From Mixia osmundae IAM 14324 (lineage: Eukaryota > Basidiomycota > Mixiomycetes > Mixiales > Mixiaceae): a stretch of DNA of 64,000 nucleotides. The notes beneath the pieces are model-generated. The model was not told where the DNA came from, did no database searches, and saw only the letters and a program-made list of their open reading frames with translations. The DNA is taken from NCBI RefSeq assembly GCF_000708205.1, contig NW_014575559.1, forward strand, positions 770,575 to 834,574, read 5' to 3'. The translations under genes were made by a program, and so were the position numbers. Position 1 is the stretch's first letter, and each line of letters starts with the position of its first letter. This document shows positions 12,555 through 22,719 of this stretch, in pieces.

Positions 12555-13453
12555 ATGATGATTGGGCCCGTCATGCGCAACGGTCTGGCTACGGCCTCAC
12601 GTAGAGCGACAGTAGCTCCTTCTACCGTGCTCAGGAGGCAGCCACTCCTTCGCAGAGGCTACGCAGAAGCAGCAAGCGACAAGCTGAGGCTCTCGCTCGT
12701 TCTGCCTCACGAGGTCCGTCGAGGCTTCGTAGCTCATCTGCTCCTCGACTGAGACACGACTGCGTCGTCGACAGGTCATCTTTGAGAGCCAAGAGGTACT
12801 TCAGGTCAACTTGGCAGCTCAGTCGGGCGATATGGGTATCCTCGCCAATCATGTGCCTTCCATCGAATCCCTCAAGCCGGGCGTCGTCGAGGTCATCGAA
12901 CAGAACGGTCAAGAAGCAAAGAAATGGTTCGGTCAGTCGCCTTTCCCCACTTCTTCGCTTCTGCCTGCCATTCTGTCCGTTGGCGCGACGTCGGACGCTT
13001 GCACTTGCGGAAACAGAGCCGGAATTTGAGGCTGATGAACTTTGTGTATTCAGTGTCGGGCGGATTTGCGAATATCCACCCCTCAAATCTATTGACGGTG
13101 AGCGAGCCTGCTCGGGTGATTTGATGCCAGACTAAAGACGACGGTCGCAATGCAGATTAACGCCGTCGAGGCATACCCTCTCGATCAATTCTCTGCAGAG
13201 GTATGCTTCTGCTTGTCACGCATGCAGAGGGTGCCCATGCTCATCTTGTTTCAACCATCCCAGGCAATCCGCTCCGGCCTCAGTGAAGCTCAAAAGGTCG
13301 CAAGCGGAAACGGATCTGCAGGTACGCTCATGTCGCATAGTCAGCTCTGACCTGCAAAACTGAACGTTCGGCGTCGTGGCAGAAGAAAAAGCAGAAGCGA
13401 ATGCAGAGATCGAAGTCTTTGAAGCGCTCCAGTCTGCTCTCGGTGCACGCTAA
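12555..13453 (+). CDS. ATP16: ATP synthase F1 delta subunit (bacterial epsilon homologue)
   Basis: Rotor foot of F1-ATPase, binding gamma and the c-ring. Six exons: 12555-12713, 12775-12931, 13054-13097, 13156-13200, 13264-13321, 13383-13453, all in phase. Marks: basic N-terminus (presequence), VIFESQEVLQVNLAAQSGDM, GILANHVPSIESLKPGVVEV, SGGFANIHPSNLLT, and a helical hairpin end FEALQSALGAR. About 165 residues, the usual size. A second in-frame ATG at 12570 could be the real start. It is divergent from ATP3. Confidence 0.95.
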
Positions 13454-13727
13454 GCTCAGCGCGAGGGTCAAGTCGTTCACTATCTTCGAGTGTATCGATG
13501 CCTTGCCGTGCGATCTCTATGCATACCTCGTGTCAGAGTAGAATATGAGATTGCATCGTCTGTGCATTCGCTTCGTTGTGCCCACTCGAAATGGCTTCAT
13601 GGCGTTGTATCTATCGATAGCAATCGACCATGATGAGACGCGTCGAGCCAACTCAGCGCGACACTCAGCGAGCAGCAGCACGACTGACGGACATTGAGCT
13701 CCAGAGCGCGCTCTCTGGCGATCCATC
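13454..13727. other. Intergenic ATP16-GDT1
   Basis: It holds an ATG-led open stretch from 13630 (about 55 codons) in a different frame from the next gene, which I treat as 5' leader. No other feature is seen. Confidence 0.4.
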
Positions 13728-15013
13728 ATGGACGATGAGTGGGCGAGCAGCATTCCTGCCATACCTTCTCTCCATGGACTCGACCGAGCGATAGGTCAGC
13801 CCTGGCTTGCTTCAGCCCTTACCGCTCGAGCTCATCGTTGACATTCGATTCTCCTGCATTGATCATGGCATTCACACAGCCGTCATCCTCGTCAGGTCAG
13901 CTTGCGTGATCACACGCCAAGCGGGTAGGCTGACGCAGAGTCTGACAGCGAGATTGGCGACAAAACTTTCCTACTCGCTGCTATCCTTGCCATGCGACAT
14001 CCCCGACTGACCATCTTCTCGGGCGCACTGGGTGCTCTGGCAGTCATGTCCGTTCTCTCCGCCTTGTTAGGCCACGTCCTACCCACGCTGCTCCCCAAAC
14101 GCTACACGACCATTGCCGCCGCGTTACTCTTTCTCGTCTTTGGGGCTAGGATGTTACAAGAGGGCTTAGGCATGGAGGGAGGAAACGCTTCGATCGAGGA
14201 AGAGATGAGGGAGGTCCAGAAGGAGATCGAGAATGCCGAGAGAGAGGTGGCGAGCTCGAAGCGACAGCTCACTGGCTCGCGAGGAACAGGCGAGACGATA
14301 GATCTACAAGATATGGAGGAAGGTTCCTCATTGCGCGAACTAGACGAAGAAGCTCAGGCGAACGGGATACCCATCTCCTCGCCTTTGCTCAACGGACACT
14401 CGAACGGCTCGACCTCGCGCAGACCGAGTTCTCCCTCGCCACTGGGAGCGAGGCGATCGAGACAGCCTTCGGTTTCGCTCAAGGGCATCCTACCCGCTCG
14501 GTCGAGAGAGGCAGCAGGCGATACGTTCAAGGAAGGCGCGAAAAATTTGCTGTCCATCTTCTTCAGCCCAATCCTCGTCCAGAGCTTCGTCCTCACATTT
14601 CTTGCCGAATGGGGCGACCGATCTCAGATAACGACGATTGCGCTCGGTGCTGCTCATGTCAGCTTGAGAAGGCTTTCTTCAGCTGATAGAGTGCTGAGAC
14701 GTCTTCTGTTGCCCGCAGAACGTTGGCATTGTGAGCTTAGGGACGATAATCGGGCATTCGATCTGTACTGCCGTCGCAGTCTTGGGCGGTCGATGGATTG
14801 CCAACCGCATCTCCGTCAAGCATGGTCAGTCGTGCTCCTGTTCCATCTTATGGTAGTACTGATACAACCCATCGCGCAGTAACACTGGGAGGAGCAGGGC
14901 TGTTCCTGATCTTTGGACTGGTCTACACGTACGAAGCAGTCTACTGGTCGCAAGAGCCAATAGCCTCGCCAGGCCTGATCAACGACATTACGCCCGCTAG
15001 TCTCGAGGCATAG
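13728..15013 (+). CDS. GDT1: Gdt1/TMEM165 family Ca2+/Mn2+ transporter
   Basis: Golgi-type cation transporter of the UPF0016 family. The two hallmark motifs are present: SEIGDKTFLLAAILAMRHPR and, in the second half, FLAEWGDRSQITTIAL. Hydrophobic segments flank each, with an acidic/coiled cytosolic loop (EEEMREVQKEIENAEREV) between. Exons: 13728-13794, 13880-13895, 13949-14657, 14719-14824, 14880-15013. The second exon is only 16 bases (encoding most of AVILV before SEIGDK) but is required for phase and for the family motif. The N-terminus is short with no clear signal peptide, so a further upstream exon is possible. The C-terminus ends QEPIASPGLINDITPAS. Confidence 0.88.
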
Positions 15014-15415
15014 CATACACTTGTACAGATAGACAAAACATTTGCACGACCCAGTACGAGTTCTCTGACGCGGTGAGGCCTCCCTTTCGGATTGCCTCGC
15101 GATTAATTTATTGGGAGAGACGCGAAGTTCGTGCCTGACGCAGGCTGACATCTGGTCTGACATCTTGTGCAGAGCGATATCGCTAGACAGTGCGAGGCAA
15201 GCGACATCGTCTTGGCACTCAGCAGAAGTACTGATGCGGTAAGCTGGCGCAGGCTGCATCGCATTCTCGAGAGCTTTCTGCGTCAAGGCCAAGCACTCGA
15301 GACACGACTTGATCGATTGATCGATCATGTCTGCCTGATTGGACTGCCTTGATCTCTCAGTCGAGTCCCGACAGGCCATCCTCATCGACAAAATACTATT
15401 ACCGGCTCAGCAGTC
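15014..15415. other. Intergenic GDT1-TOA1, one small possible ORF
   Basis: A plus-strand open stretch at about 15167-15352 reads a helical, charged peptide (RLHRILESFLRQGQALETR). It lacks its own ATG but follows a good acceptor (CTGACATCTTGTGCAG). It could be the last exon of a tiny gene; no upstream exon could be recognised. An antisense frame covers the same span and is judged a shadow. Confidence 0.25.
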
Positions 15416-16354
15416 ATGTCGAACAGATCAGTGGTAGGCGCTAGCATCCTTTCAGCATGCTGCGTGTAAGCTGAAGTGGGGTGACTGCTTCAGCCACATG
15501 TCTATAGACAGACGATCGATAGCACCATCAATGCCGTCAGGGGAGACTTTGAAGAGATGGGAATAGAAGATGCCGTGCTCGAGGAATTACAAAGGGTCAA
15601 TCATGTCATGCTGCAACATGAAGGTCCATGCTGAAGCAGGCCGCGTTGGCAGCTATGGGAAGTCAAACTGGCAACGTCAAGGGTAGCAGATTTTACTGCC
15701 GATGCCAGGATGGCGCCCTATGCGAGAGCTCTGCCGCCTCTCCCGCCTGCACCTGCGTATTCTCGTAGCCAGAATACCTCCATAAGCTCTGTGCGTCTTG
15801 TTCACGCTCACATAGTGTTGCGTCCTGATCGAGCAAATGCAGAGCGCACCGAGTCAAGAGCAAGCGCTGTGGAACTCTGGCTCATCTGCTTCCACTAGCG
15901 CGACTGCAAACGCCAATGCCAATGGCTATCCGTCAGATGTCAAACCCTCCATTACAGCCTCACCGAAAGATCTGACAGCAACAGATGCGAAGACCGCGTT
16001 AGGGGCGGATGAGAAGCCAGACCGAGACGAAGACGCCATCGATTCAGATCTGGACGATCCAGAAGATGATGAGGATGATGAAGAGGTAGCCGAAGAGGGT
16101 GGTGATCTCGTGATTGCGCTGTATGACAAAGTACAGAGGGTGAAGAACAAGTGGAAGATTGTGCTCAAAGATGGCATCATGTCCATCAATGGCAAAGACT
16201 ACCTCTTCTCTCGATGTAACGGGTGCGTGATCCTTCTAATCATCTATCACAGACTCTGATTTGTACGCTCTTCGCGTGCAGCGAATTAGAATGGGCAAGT
16301 CTCTTGCTTCCGATCTCCAAAGACGGTGCTGATCTGCGATGCGCTCCGCAGTGA
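15416..16354 (+). CDS. TOA1: TFIIA large (alpha/beta) subunit
   Basis: General RNA polymerase II factor that stabilises TBP on the TATA box. The conserved N-terminal helix bundle reads VYRQTIDSTINAVRGDFEEM and WEVKLATSRV; a disordered middle with an Asp/Glu block (DLDDPEDDEDDEE) follows; the C-terminal beta-barrel is YDKVQRVKNKWKIVLKDG then NGKDYLFSRCNGELEW. TFIIA proteins typically end in this tryptophan. Exons: 15416-15433, 15494-15595, 15653-15790, 15843-16222, 16282-16294, and a final exon whose only coding bases are TGA (16352-16354). The last intron, 16295-16351, is GC-AG (TGG/GCAAGT). If retained, it would add 19 residues before the same TGA. About 227 residues. Confidence 0.93.
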
Positions 16355-16509
16355 ACCTTCGTCCATGTTTGTACGCATCTACCTTGCATCTCATTGTACC
16401 GCAAAACCTGCAAAAATCTCACTTCGCACTGCTCTCGTGTTGCATACAACCTTACACGATCTCTCCAAAACGAACGAGAGACCAACAGCACTACCTTGTT
16501 CGATTCTTC

Positions 16510-19500
16510 TCACGGCTTCTTACCCCCCAGATTGATCTTCAAGCCCGATTTGACGCCGAGCTGCCCTAATCTCGCTTTTATGCTCGGCAGCGGGCTGGAC
16601 CGCTTCTTTGCACTCAGCTGACCGAGCTTGTCTTCGTTCTCCTCACTGGACCTTTGCTCTTCTTCTAGCATTTTGAGCGGCGGTGGCTCTTCATGAGGCG
16701 CATGAGCTAACGGACTCTCTAGTGATGCAGCGAGGGGCGCGCTCGTGCTCGAGTCTTGCTCCTCGTCGCTATCCTCTCCTTCATAGTCGACCAAACCTTT
16801 TGTCCGAGCGTTCTGTGCGCCCAAAGCAGACCCAAAAACGAGCGCTGGGGATTTGATGGGTGTGGACTGTTTGCTTTCTCTGCCAGGCAGCTCACCCCCG
16901 GATCGTTTGCGAGATTCGCCTTTCGTTCTCCCTTTCTCTTCGTCGTCAGATGAGCTCTCGTTGAACCAACTTTCTTCCTCTATATCGAGCGCTCTACCAG
17001 GTATCCCCTCGCCCGGCCTCTGCTTGCTTGAAGCGTCTTCTTCCTTTGTTGACGTTGCCGCAGGCGGTGGCTCATTGATCTGCTCCCATTTATTGACGAG
17101 CGCTTCGAAAGTGGGATAATCCAGAGCGAGACCGCGAATTCTTGAGCCAAATTCTTTTACGAGATGATTGATGAGAATCTTGGCGCCTGACGTACGAATC
17201 TTCTCAAAGAACTCCAAGCAAGCAGACACGACGAGATTGTCCTTCTCGCGTTCGCCCTCGATGACTGACAGAACAGGTTCGAAGATGTTTTCCTTTGTCA
17301 GGTATCGATTATAAAAGTCGTCTTGCCGCCCTATACACGCTCGGAAGTAACGCAGAGCCGCTACGGCTAGAGCGTCAGCGCTGTACGAACGGCATCGTCT
17401 TTGTGAAAGATCGCACCTAATCTGAGATGTTTCGGTTTCGAGAGCAGCAAGAAGGCGACTTTTTGCGAAACGGGAGAAGACAAGATCATGTACTTCGACC
17501 TGAAGCTGCCCGCGTTGACGAAGAAGCAAAGGTGATCGCAAAGATGAACGTAGAGCGCGATCTGCGTCTGTGATGGGTCAAAGGGTCCTTCGAGATCGAG
17601 CAACGGCTTGATGAGTGTCTGAGCACACTTATCGTAGAAGTACTGCAGAAACTTTTCCGCTTGTGGGTCTTCTACTTTCGCTCTCAGCCCGATTTGTGCG
17701 GCCTGGCTGGTCTGTCAGCGCAACGACCACGAGAGATCAGCAGCTAGCGTACCTCCTGAGCCATGTCTGGCGTCTGGATGAGCACTTTGAGTGCTTCTGC
17801 CATCTGGCCCTTGATACCCAATTCGGCTTCGACATGTAATATGTCAATGAGAGAGAACACAAGACTTCTCTTGCCCGCCTCGTGTTGGACGAGACAGTGT
17901 TCTCTGACGCTGTTTGGATCGTGTTCGAGGATCATCATGAGAACGTCGATAGTTGCCGTACGCGCTGTTGGCTGGTGTGTCCACGCTAGAGCGATCTCGA
18001 CAAAAGATAGGATGCCTCGGTCCGCAAGGGAGCGGAAGAACTGGGTTCGCATTGGTTGTTGTAGGTTCTTCGCCATCTGGCAGAAAGCCTGCAAGAACGA
18101 GATGACATCGTATTGCTTTTGCCTTTGCGGCGACACAGTCTCTTCGACTTGTTCTGGCGAAGAAGGGTCAAGCTTGATGCCGAAGAGTTCTGCTAAGAAG
18201 TCATCGTCATTCTGTAGAGATTGCACGATATCGACTTGATTGAAGAAGATATGTGAATTCAGCATTGAAAAGGTTGGATCGTCTAATATTCTTGCTAGGA
18301 TGACGTCCTTGAGGTATTGTAACCGATAGGTCTGGTGTATCTTTGCTTGTAGAGACGCATCTCGAAACGGCACGACCTCTCTGAAGAGGCTCGGATTGCC
18401 TAGATGTTCGCGGTAAGATGCCTTCATCGTCGGAAACTCGGGGTCATCTGTACTTGGGCATGAGCAGCTATCATGCGTTCGTCAGTGTTGCTACTCACAT
18501 TCGAGCAAGCCGACTATGCCAAGAAAGATGTCCTCCTGCATGATGTATTCAAAGAGATTATTATCGTGCAGGAGTACTGGCAGTCGGTCAGCGGTAGAAC
18601 AAGTTGATCAGGATACACTCACGAATATTCTGCATGAGGATGCAGCAGAGGTGCAGATCGTCTAAGCTCTCTAGATCTTCCGCTTCTTGATGCACCTGCA
18701 CCAGCTTGCGCAAGAAGGCCTGCGAAGACCCCTACGAATGAGCAAACGCGCTTCTTCAAGCATGGACCAACTTGCCGTTCTTAGTATTGTATTGACGATG
18801 GCATCCCTGCCCGAGACCGGTCGCGATATCCGCCTGATGTAATTATCAATCTCGCGCAGATTGCCGAGCTTGGGTTCGGGCAGATCGACATCGGCTAGGG
18901 CTCTACTTGCAGGCGAAGCCGTCACAGACCGAGAAGGTCCGAGCTCATCTGTCCGCATCACGTCAGGATCTGATGAGCAAGACGGCTTTGCAAGGACTGG
19001 CCTGAAGAGGTCGTCGTCATTCCGTTGGCCTCAAAGTACATCCGCACTTTCTCGACGAGTTCCCAAACGTCTGCACAACCTTGCACGTTGGCAAAGCTGA
19101 GAGCCATATCGGTCCCATCTGCTTCCGTCCAAACGATCAGAGTGTCTGTCGGGCGAGCAAGTCAGTACGCAATAGCGTCCTGACGCAGAGCCCGAGCTGA
19201 CCTTGCTGACGCTGATAACCGAGCTTGTGATCTTCGTTGTCGAGCGATATGAAACCGCCGCTAGCAGCCGCGAACATGACGCGTCTCATGCCCGATTTCC
19301 AGATGAGTGCGTCCTTGGGTAATCTGTCCGACGCGTCGTCGCTGCCCGGTTTGCTCTCTGAATCTTTGGTAGGCGATGAGGAATTGGCAGGCGAAGCAGC
19401 CTCTGCCTTGACGACGATCCAAGGACCATCTTCGTCTGCATGAGTCGCGCTATCGTCTAGTAATTGCACGGATCCTATCAGGCCCAAGCCCTCTGTTGGC

Positions 19501-20198
19501 TCGCGCACGTCGCTTTCGGTAGCGTATGCAGCAGGTAAGACAGGGTAGACGGAGCAAAAGCCGGTGCCTAGGTCGGTCCAAGATTCGCCTTGCAGCCTGT
19601 ACACTTTGACGCGCCGCTGCGAGATCGAGTCTGGCGATTTATCTAACAGGTCAACAGGGGGAGACGAGCTCGACCTTCGCGTGGGGTCATTAGCATAATC
19701 TAGAGCAAGCTCGACGAGATCGTCGCCCTCGTGTGAGTTCTCCTGCACTTCTACTGCCGGTGCAAAGCGATCCGCCAAATAAGTCGACGGACTATCATCC
19801 TGGTCTAGTTTGATCCGCTTGCGAGGTGTGTCGTCGGGCGATGAAGCAGGTGTGCCGGTGTATGAAGGCAGCCTCTCCATCTCGCTGCTCTTGATGCTGG
19901 AAGAGGTGACGCCGGCGAGAGTATGCGAGGTGTCCTGTACACTGGCCGAGCTAGCAGGCGTCGCCTTTATCGCGGTCGAGGGTCGCGGCGTACGCGTATG
20001 AGGCGAAGCGGGCTTCCGTTTCCTGTTGGGCGAATCGATAGACTCTCTGGTGTCTTGTGATGGAGAAGCCGAGCCGAGAAGGGAAGAAGAGCGAGGCGGT
20101 GGCGTGAGGGGTCGGCTGTCAACGATGCCATTGCTCGCTTCGCCAGTCTCGGCTTCCTGTCCTGGCGCAGCATGCTCGTCTGATGGTTGAGTGGCCAT
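16510..20198 (-). CDS. PSY2: PP4 phosphatase regulatory subunit 3 (Psy2/SMEK)
   Basis: Targets protein phosphatase 4 to substrates such as DNA-damage proteins. Eight minus-strand exons from 20198 to 16510. The EVH1-like domain (RRVKVYRLQGESWTDLGTGF, DTLIVWTEADGTDMALSF) begins only near residue 195, after a Ser/Pro/Thr-rich extension that the family usually lacks. The SMK-1 and armadillo parts follow (KLVQVHQEAEDLESL, YRLQYLKDVILARILDD, RYFRACIGRQDDFYNRYL, LALDYPTFEALVNKWEQ), then an acidic and basic disordered tail ending GLKINLGGKKP. Intron 18720-18775 has a GC donor (ACG/GCAAGT). The junction near 18949-18983 (35 bases) is uncertain; a longer intron from about 19051 is an alternative. Confidence 0.9.
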
Positions 20199-20656
20199 GG
20201 CTCAGGAGACCAAGGCCGGCAGGCTCAAGCAGGTTGAGCTGCGAGATGAGACTTTGAGCAGAACAGCTGAGGACACGCTCGTGCGGGCTCTGCGGTGTCA
20301 AACTGGCGCCAGTGTCAAGAGACTCGCTTCATTGGGCACCCAAGCTCGAGTGAAAGCGTGTGCAGTGCCTGTGCAGTCGTGCTCGTCTGCCCGTGACGCT
20401 GCTGTTGGCTGCACACGAGCGCCTTATCGATCTTTGCACAGACGCTGTCGAGTCGTCTCTGTGGGCGATTGACCTGATGTCGACGTGGTCTTGTATGCCC
20501 TGTTGCCCTCCAGACGCTCGCAGGACGCTCTAGGGCGCTGCCACGGGGGCTCGGACACTCCTTACGGCCGTCGCTGCAAAGTTGATCATCGCGTTGCTCT
20601 CCTCGACTCGTCGCCAGGCTCGCAGCTGGCAGACGACGAACAACTCGGCTCACAGG
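20199..20656. promoter_or_regulatory. Divergent intergenic region PSY2/YAF9
   Basis: About 460 bases between two start codons on opposite strands. Open frames on both strands here have no family marks and no consistent splice sites, so I read it as promoter and leader sequence. No motif could be assigned. Confidence 0.4.
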
Positions 20657-21617
20657 ATGAGCAACAAGCGCATCAAGGTATGACACACACACACTCTCTC
20701 TCAGCGCACCGCAAGACGTAGGTACTGATGCAATGACCACGTCAGGGCATCTCAATCCATCGACCAGTCATCTACGGCAACACCGCCGTCTTGCTCAAAC
20801 CTGGCGAACCTGCTCCCACAGGACACACGCACCGATGGACAGTCGGCCTCAGATCCGCCGCTTCTCCCCTCCCTGCATCCACGAGCTCGTCGCGCGGTCA
20901 GGGCCCAAGCTCAGGGCAGGCGATAGGAGGTTGCGACGATCTCTCTTACTTTATCAAGAAAGTCACCTTTAAGCTCCACGACACTTATGCTAACCCGACG
21001 AGAAGTACGCTCATTCGATGGTGCGGAACTCTCTCGGGCTGATGCGACATGCAGGCATCGATAGACCGCCCTTTGAGGTCACAGAGACGGGATGGGGCCA
21101 GTTTGAGGTGCTCATCAAAGTCTACTTTGTCCCCGAATCATCAGAGAAACCTCTGTCGCTCTATCACGAGATCCGCCTCCATCCATGGACGGCAGTGCCT
21201 TCGCTCACAGCAGACGAAGCTACGCCCAACGCCTCGACCTACTGGCGTGACGGATTAGCACTCGTCAAGCTGCCGGGCGATTCAGGCAAAGAAGCCGTTC
21301 TGTCGCCTATCCATTCGTGGCAATATGACGAGATTGTCTTCCAAGATCCAACAGAAGCGCTATACAATATCATGACAGAGACCGCGCCTACGCCTCTGCC
21401 CAAGACCTCGAGATTACCTCCCAGTATGGAGCAAGGTCTACCCCTTGGCGTGGGCGGCAATATTGGCGAGCTCACTCTCGACACGGAAGCCAAGGAAGCT
21501 GCAAAGCTAGAAGAAGCCCGCAAGACCGTCTTGACCGATCTGGAAGAGCTCAGAGCGACGCTGATCGAGCAAGAGAAAGAGCTCGCCGATCTGCGCAGAG
21601 AAGTCGACGGAGCTTAG
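20657..21617 (+). CDS. YAF9: YEATS-domain protein Yaf9
   Basis: Acyl-lysine reader subunit shared by the NuA4 acetyltransferase and SWR1 complexes. Exons 20657-20677, 20746-21004, 21055-21617. The first exon encodes only MSNKRIK; the YEATS domain then runs ISIHRPVIYGNTAVLL, HRWTVGLRS, FIKKVTFKLHDTYANPTRSI, PPFEVTETGWGQFEVLIKVYF and LYHEIRLHPW, which match Yaf9/GAS41. A Ser-rich insert of about 25 residues sits between the first two YEATS strands. The C-terminus has a predicted coiled coil (EELRATLIEQEKELADLRRE), as in Yaf9. About 280 residues. Confidence 0.94.
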
Positions 21618-21618
21618 C

Positions 21619-21997
21619 ATGCTCTTCACACGGTCATTGATTCCCAATGCGTGGCTGAGCTACGAGCCGTCCATACCGATCGTTCTCTCGACTGCTGCTC
21701 GCACAACTATGATCGCTTGCTAGCATCAGTCGCTGCCAGCTCGCCGACGCAGATCTGCCGGCCTACTCGAATCCTGCGCTTCAGCGTCGAGCTCGTCTTA
21801 TGCGCATTCTGCGGGATCTGCTACTCGACCTGCGTCAGCACCGGACGACAGCCAGACGGGTGTTCGCGACGGCGTCACGTTGGCAACAAAGTCGGAGCTC
21901 TGCTCATGCCGCCAATGAGCGCACCAGAACGACAATGACAGCTAGAACAACGACAACAGTGCGCTACCAATTCTATGTTGTTCACGAGCGATGCGTG

Positions 21998-22051
<54 letters not shown>

Positions 22052-22053
22052 NN

Positions 22054-22107
<54 letters not shown>

Positions 22108-22299
22108 CGACGACGATGGGGCGAAGAGCTTTGACGAGCATTTGCTGACTCAGGTGAGGACGGAGTAGGGGCGGCTTGAGGCATCTGCGTGTTGTGATGA
22201 CTGACGCAGCAAGGTCCGCTGAGTCTGAGATCAGCTCGTGAAGTCACCGAACAGTGTCGGTCACATAGCAGCGCTTTGCAGCCTGCAGTCGCCGGATGA
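21619..22299 (+). CDS. Doubtful gene with long poly-Asp tract
   Basis: Not recognised. From 21619 an open frame starts MLFTRSLIPNAWLSYEPS; a second coding-like stretch reads AYSNPALQRRARLMRILRDL in the frame of 21800; a third exon-like stretch is the GAT repeat read as poly-Asp then GAKSFDEHLLTQ to 22153. It is followed by a well-formed intron (22154-22209, GTGAGG...CTGACGCAG) and a last exon 22210-22299 (SLRSAREVTEQCRS) with a stop. I could not join the first three pieces in phase, and an assembly gap lies inside the repeat, so the model is provisional. The coordinates give the outer limits only. Confidence 0.3.
21998..22115 (+). repeat. TGA/GAT trinucleotide microsatellite with 2-base gap
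   Basis: Near-perfect (TGA)n repeat of about 110 bases, broken by NN at 22052-22053 and ending in a few GAC units. The N pair means the true copy number is unknown. On the plus strand one frame gives poly-Asp; the change from GAT to GAC codons at the end fits a translated Asp tract, since both encode Asp. Confidence 0.95.
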
Positions 22300-22719
22300 A
22301 GTGCACACAGGATGAAGGCACTCCGGGTCTCCCTGCGAGTCTTGCATGTGCTGCGCGAGCCATCGGGGTAGCTTCCGAGCTAGCTGAGTGACAATGTGTG
22401 GCTTTGCGCTGTGATGATAGAGAAGGATGTCGCGTTAATTCCCACAAGGCTCTGACCCACTTGACGCTGTTCTGAACTGTTTGCCGATTTGATCTCGAGC
22501 TCGTACCACTCGTTACACTCTTTTCAAGGTACTTGGTGACCGAGAAAGGTAGTCTCCATCGCGTTCTGAAGTGTGGATCGACGTTGCTGAGAGACAAGGC
22601 CAGATTGAGTGGAACATGATTGATCGGATCGACCGTGCTCGATAGACGTCGACGTAGGTAGACGCGCTCGTTCTGCGCGAGTAGACCAAAGACTGACTAG
22701 AGGAGCTGGTGCCCGACGG
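22300..22719. other. Intergenic stretch before FAR11
   Basis: About 420 bases with a minus-strand frame (22597-22244) lacking family marks and splice sites. I see nothing supported here beyond the likely FAR11 promoter. Confidence 0.3.

Noticed and set aside
14816-15391. 191-residue minus-strand frame over the GDT1 3' end
   Set aside because: Overlaps the conserved Gdt1 C-terminus and has no recognisable domain, signal or splice context.
21875-22247. Minus-strand frames of poly-Ile, poly-Ser and poly-His through the TGA repeat
   Set aside because: They are translations of the microsatellite in other frames, cross the N gap, and have no supported coding on either side.
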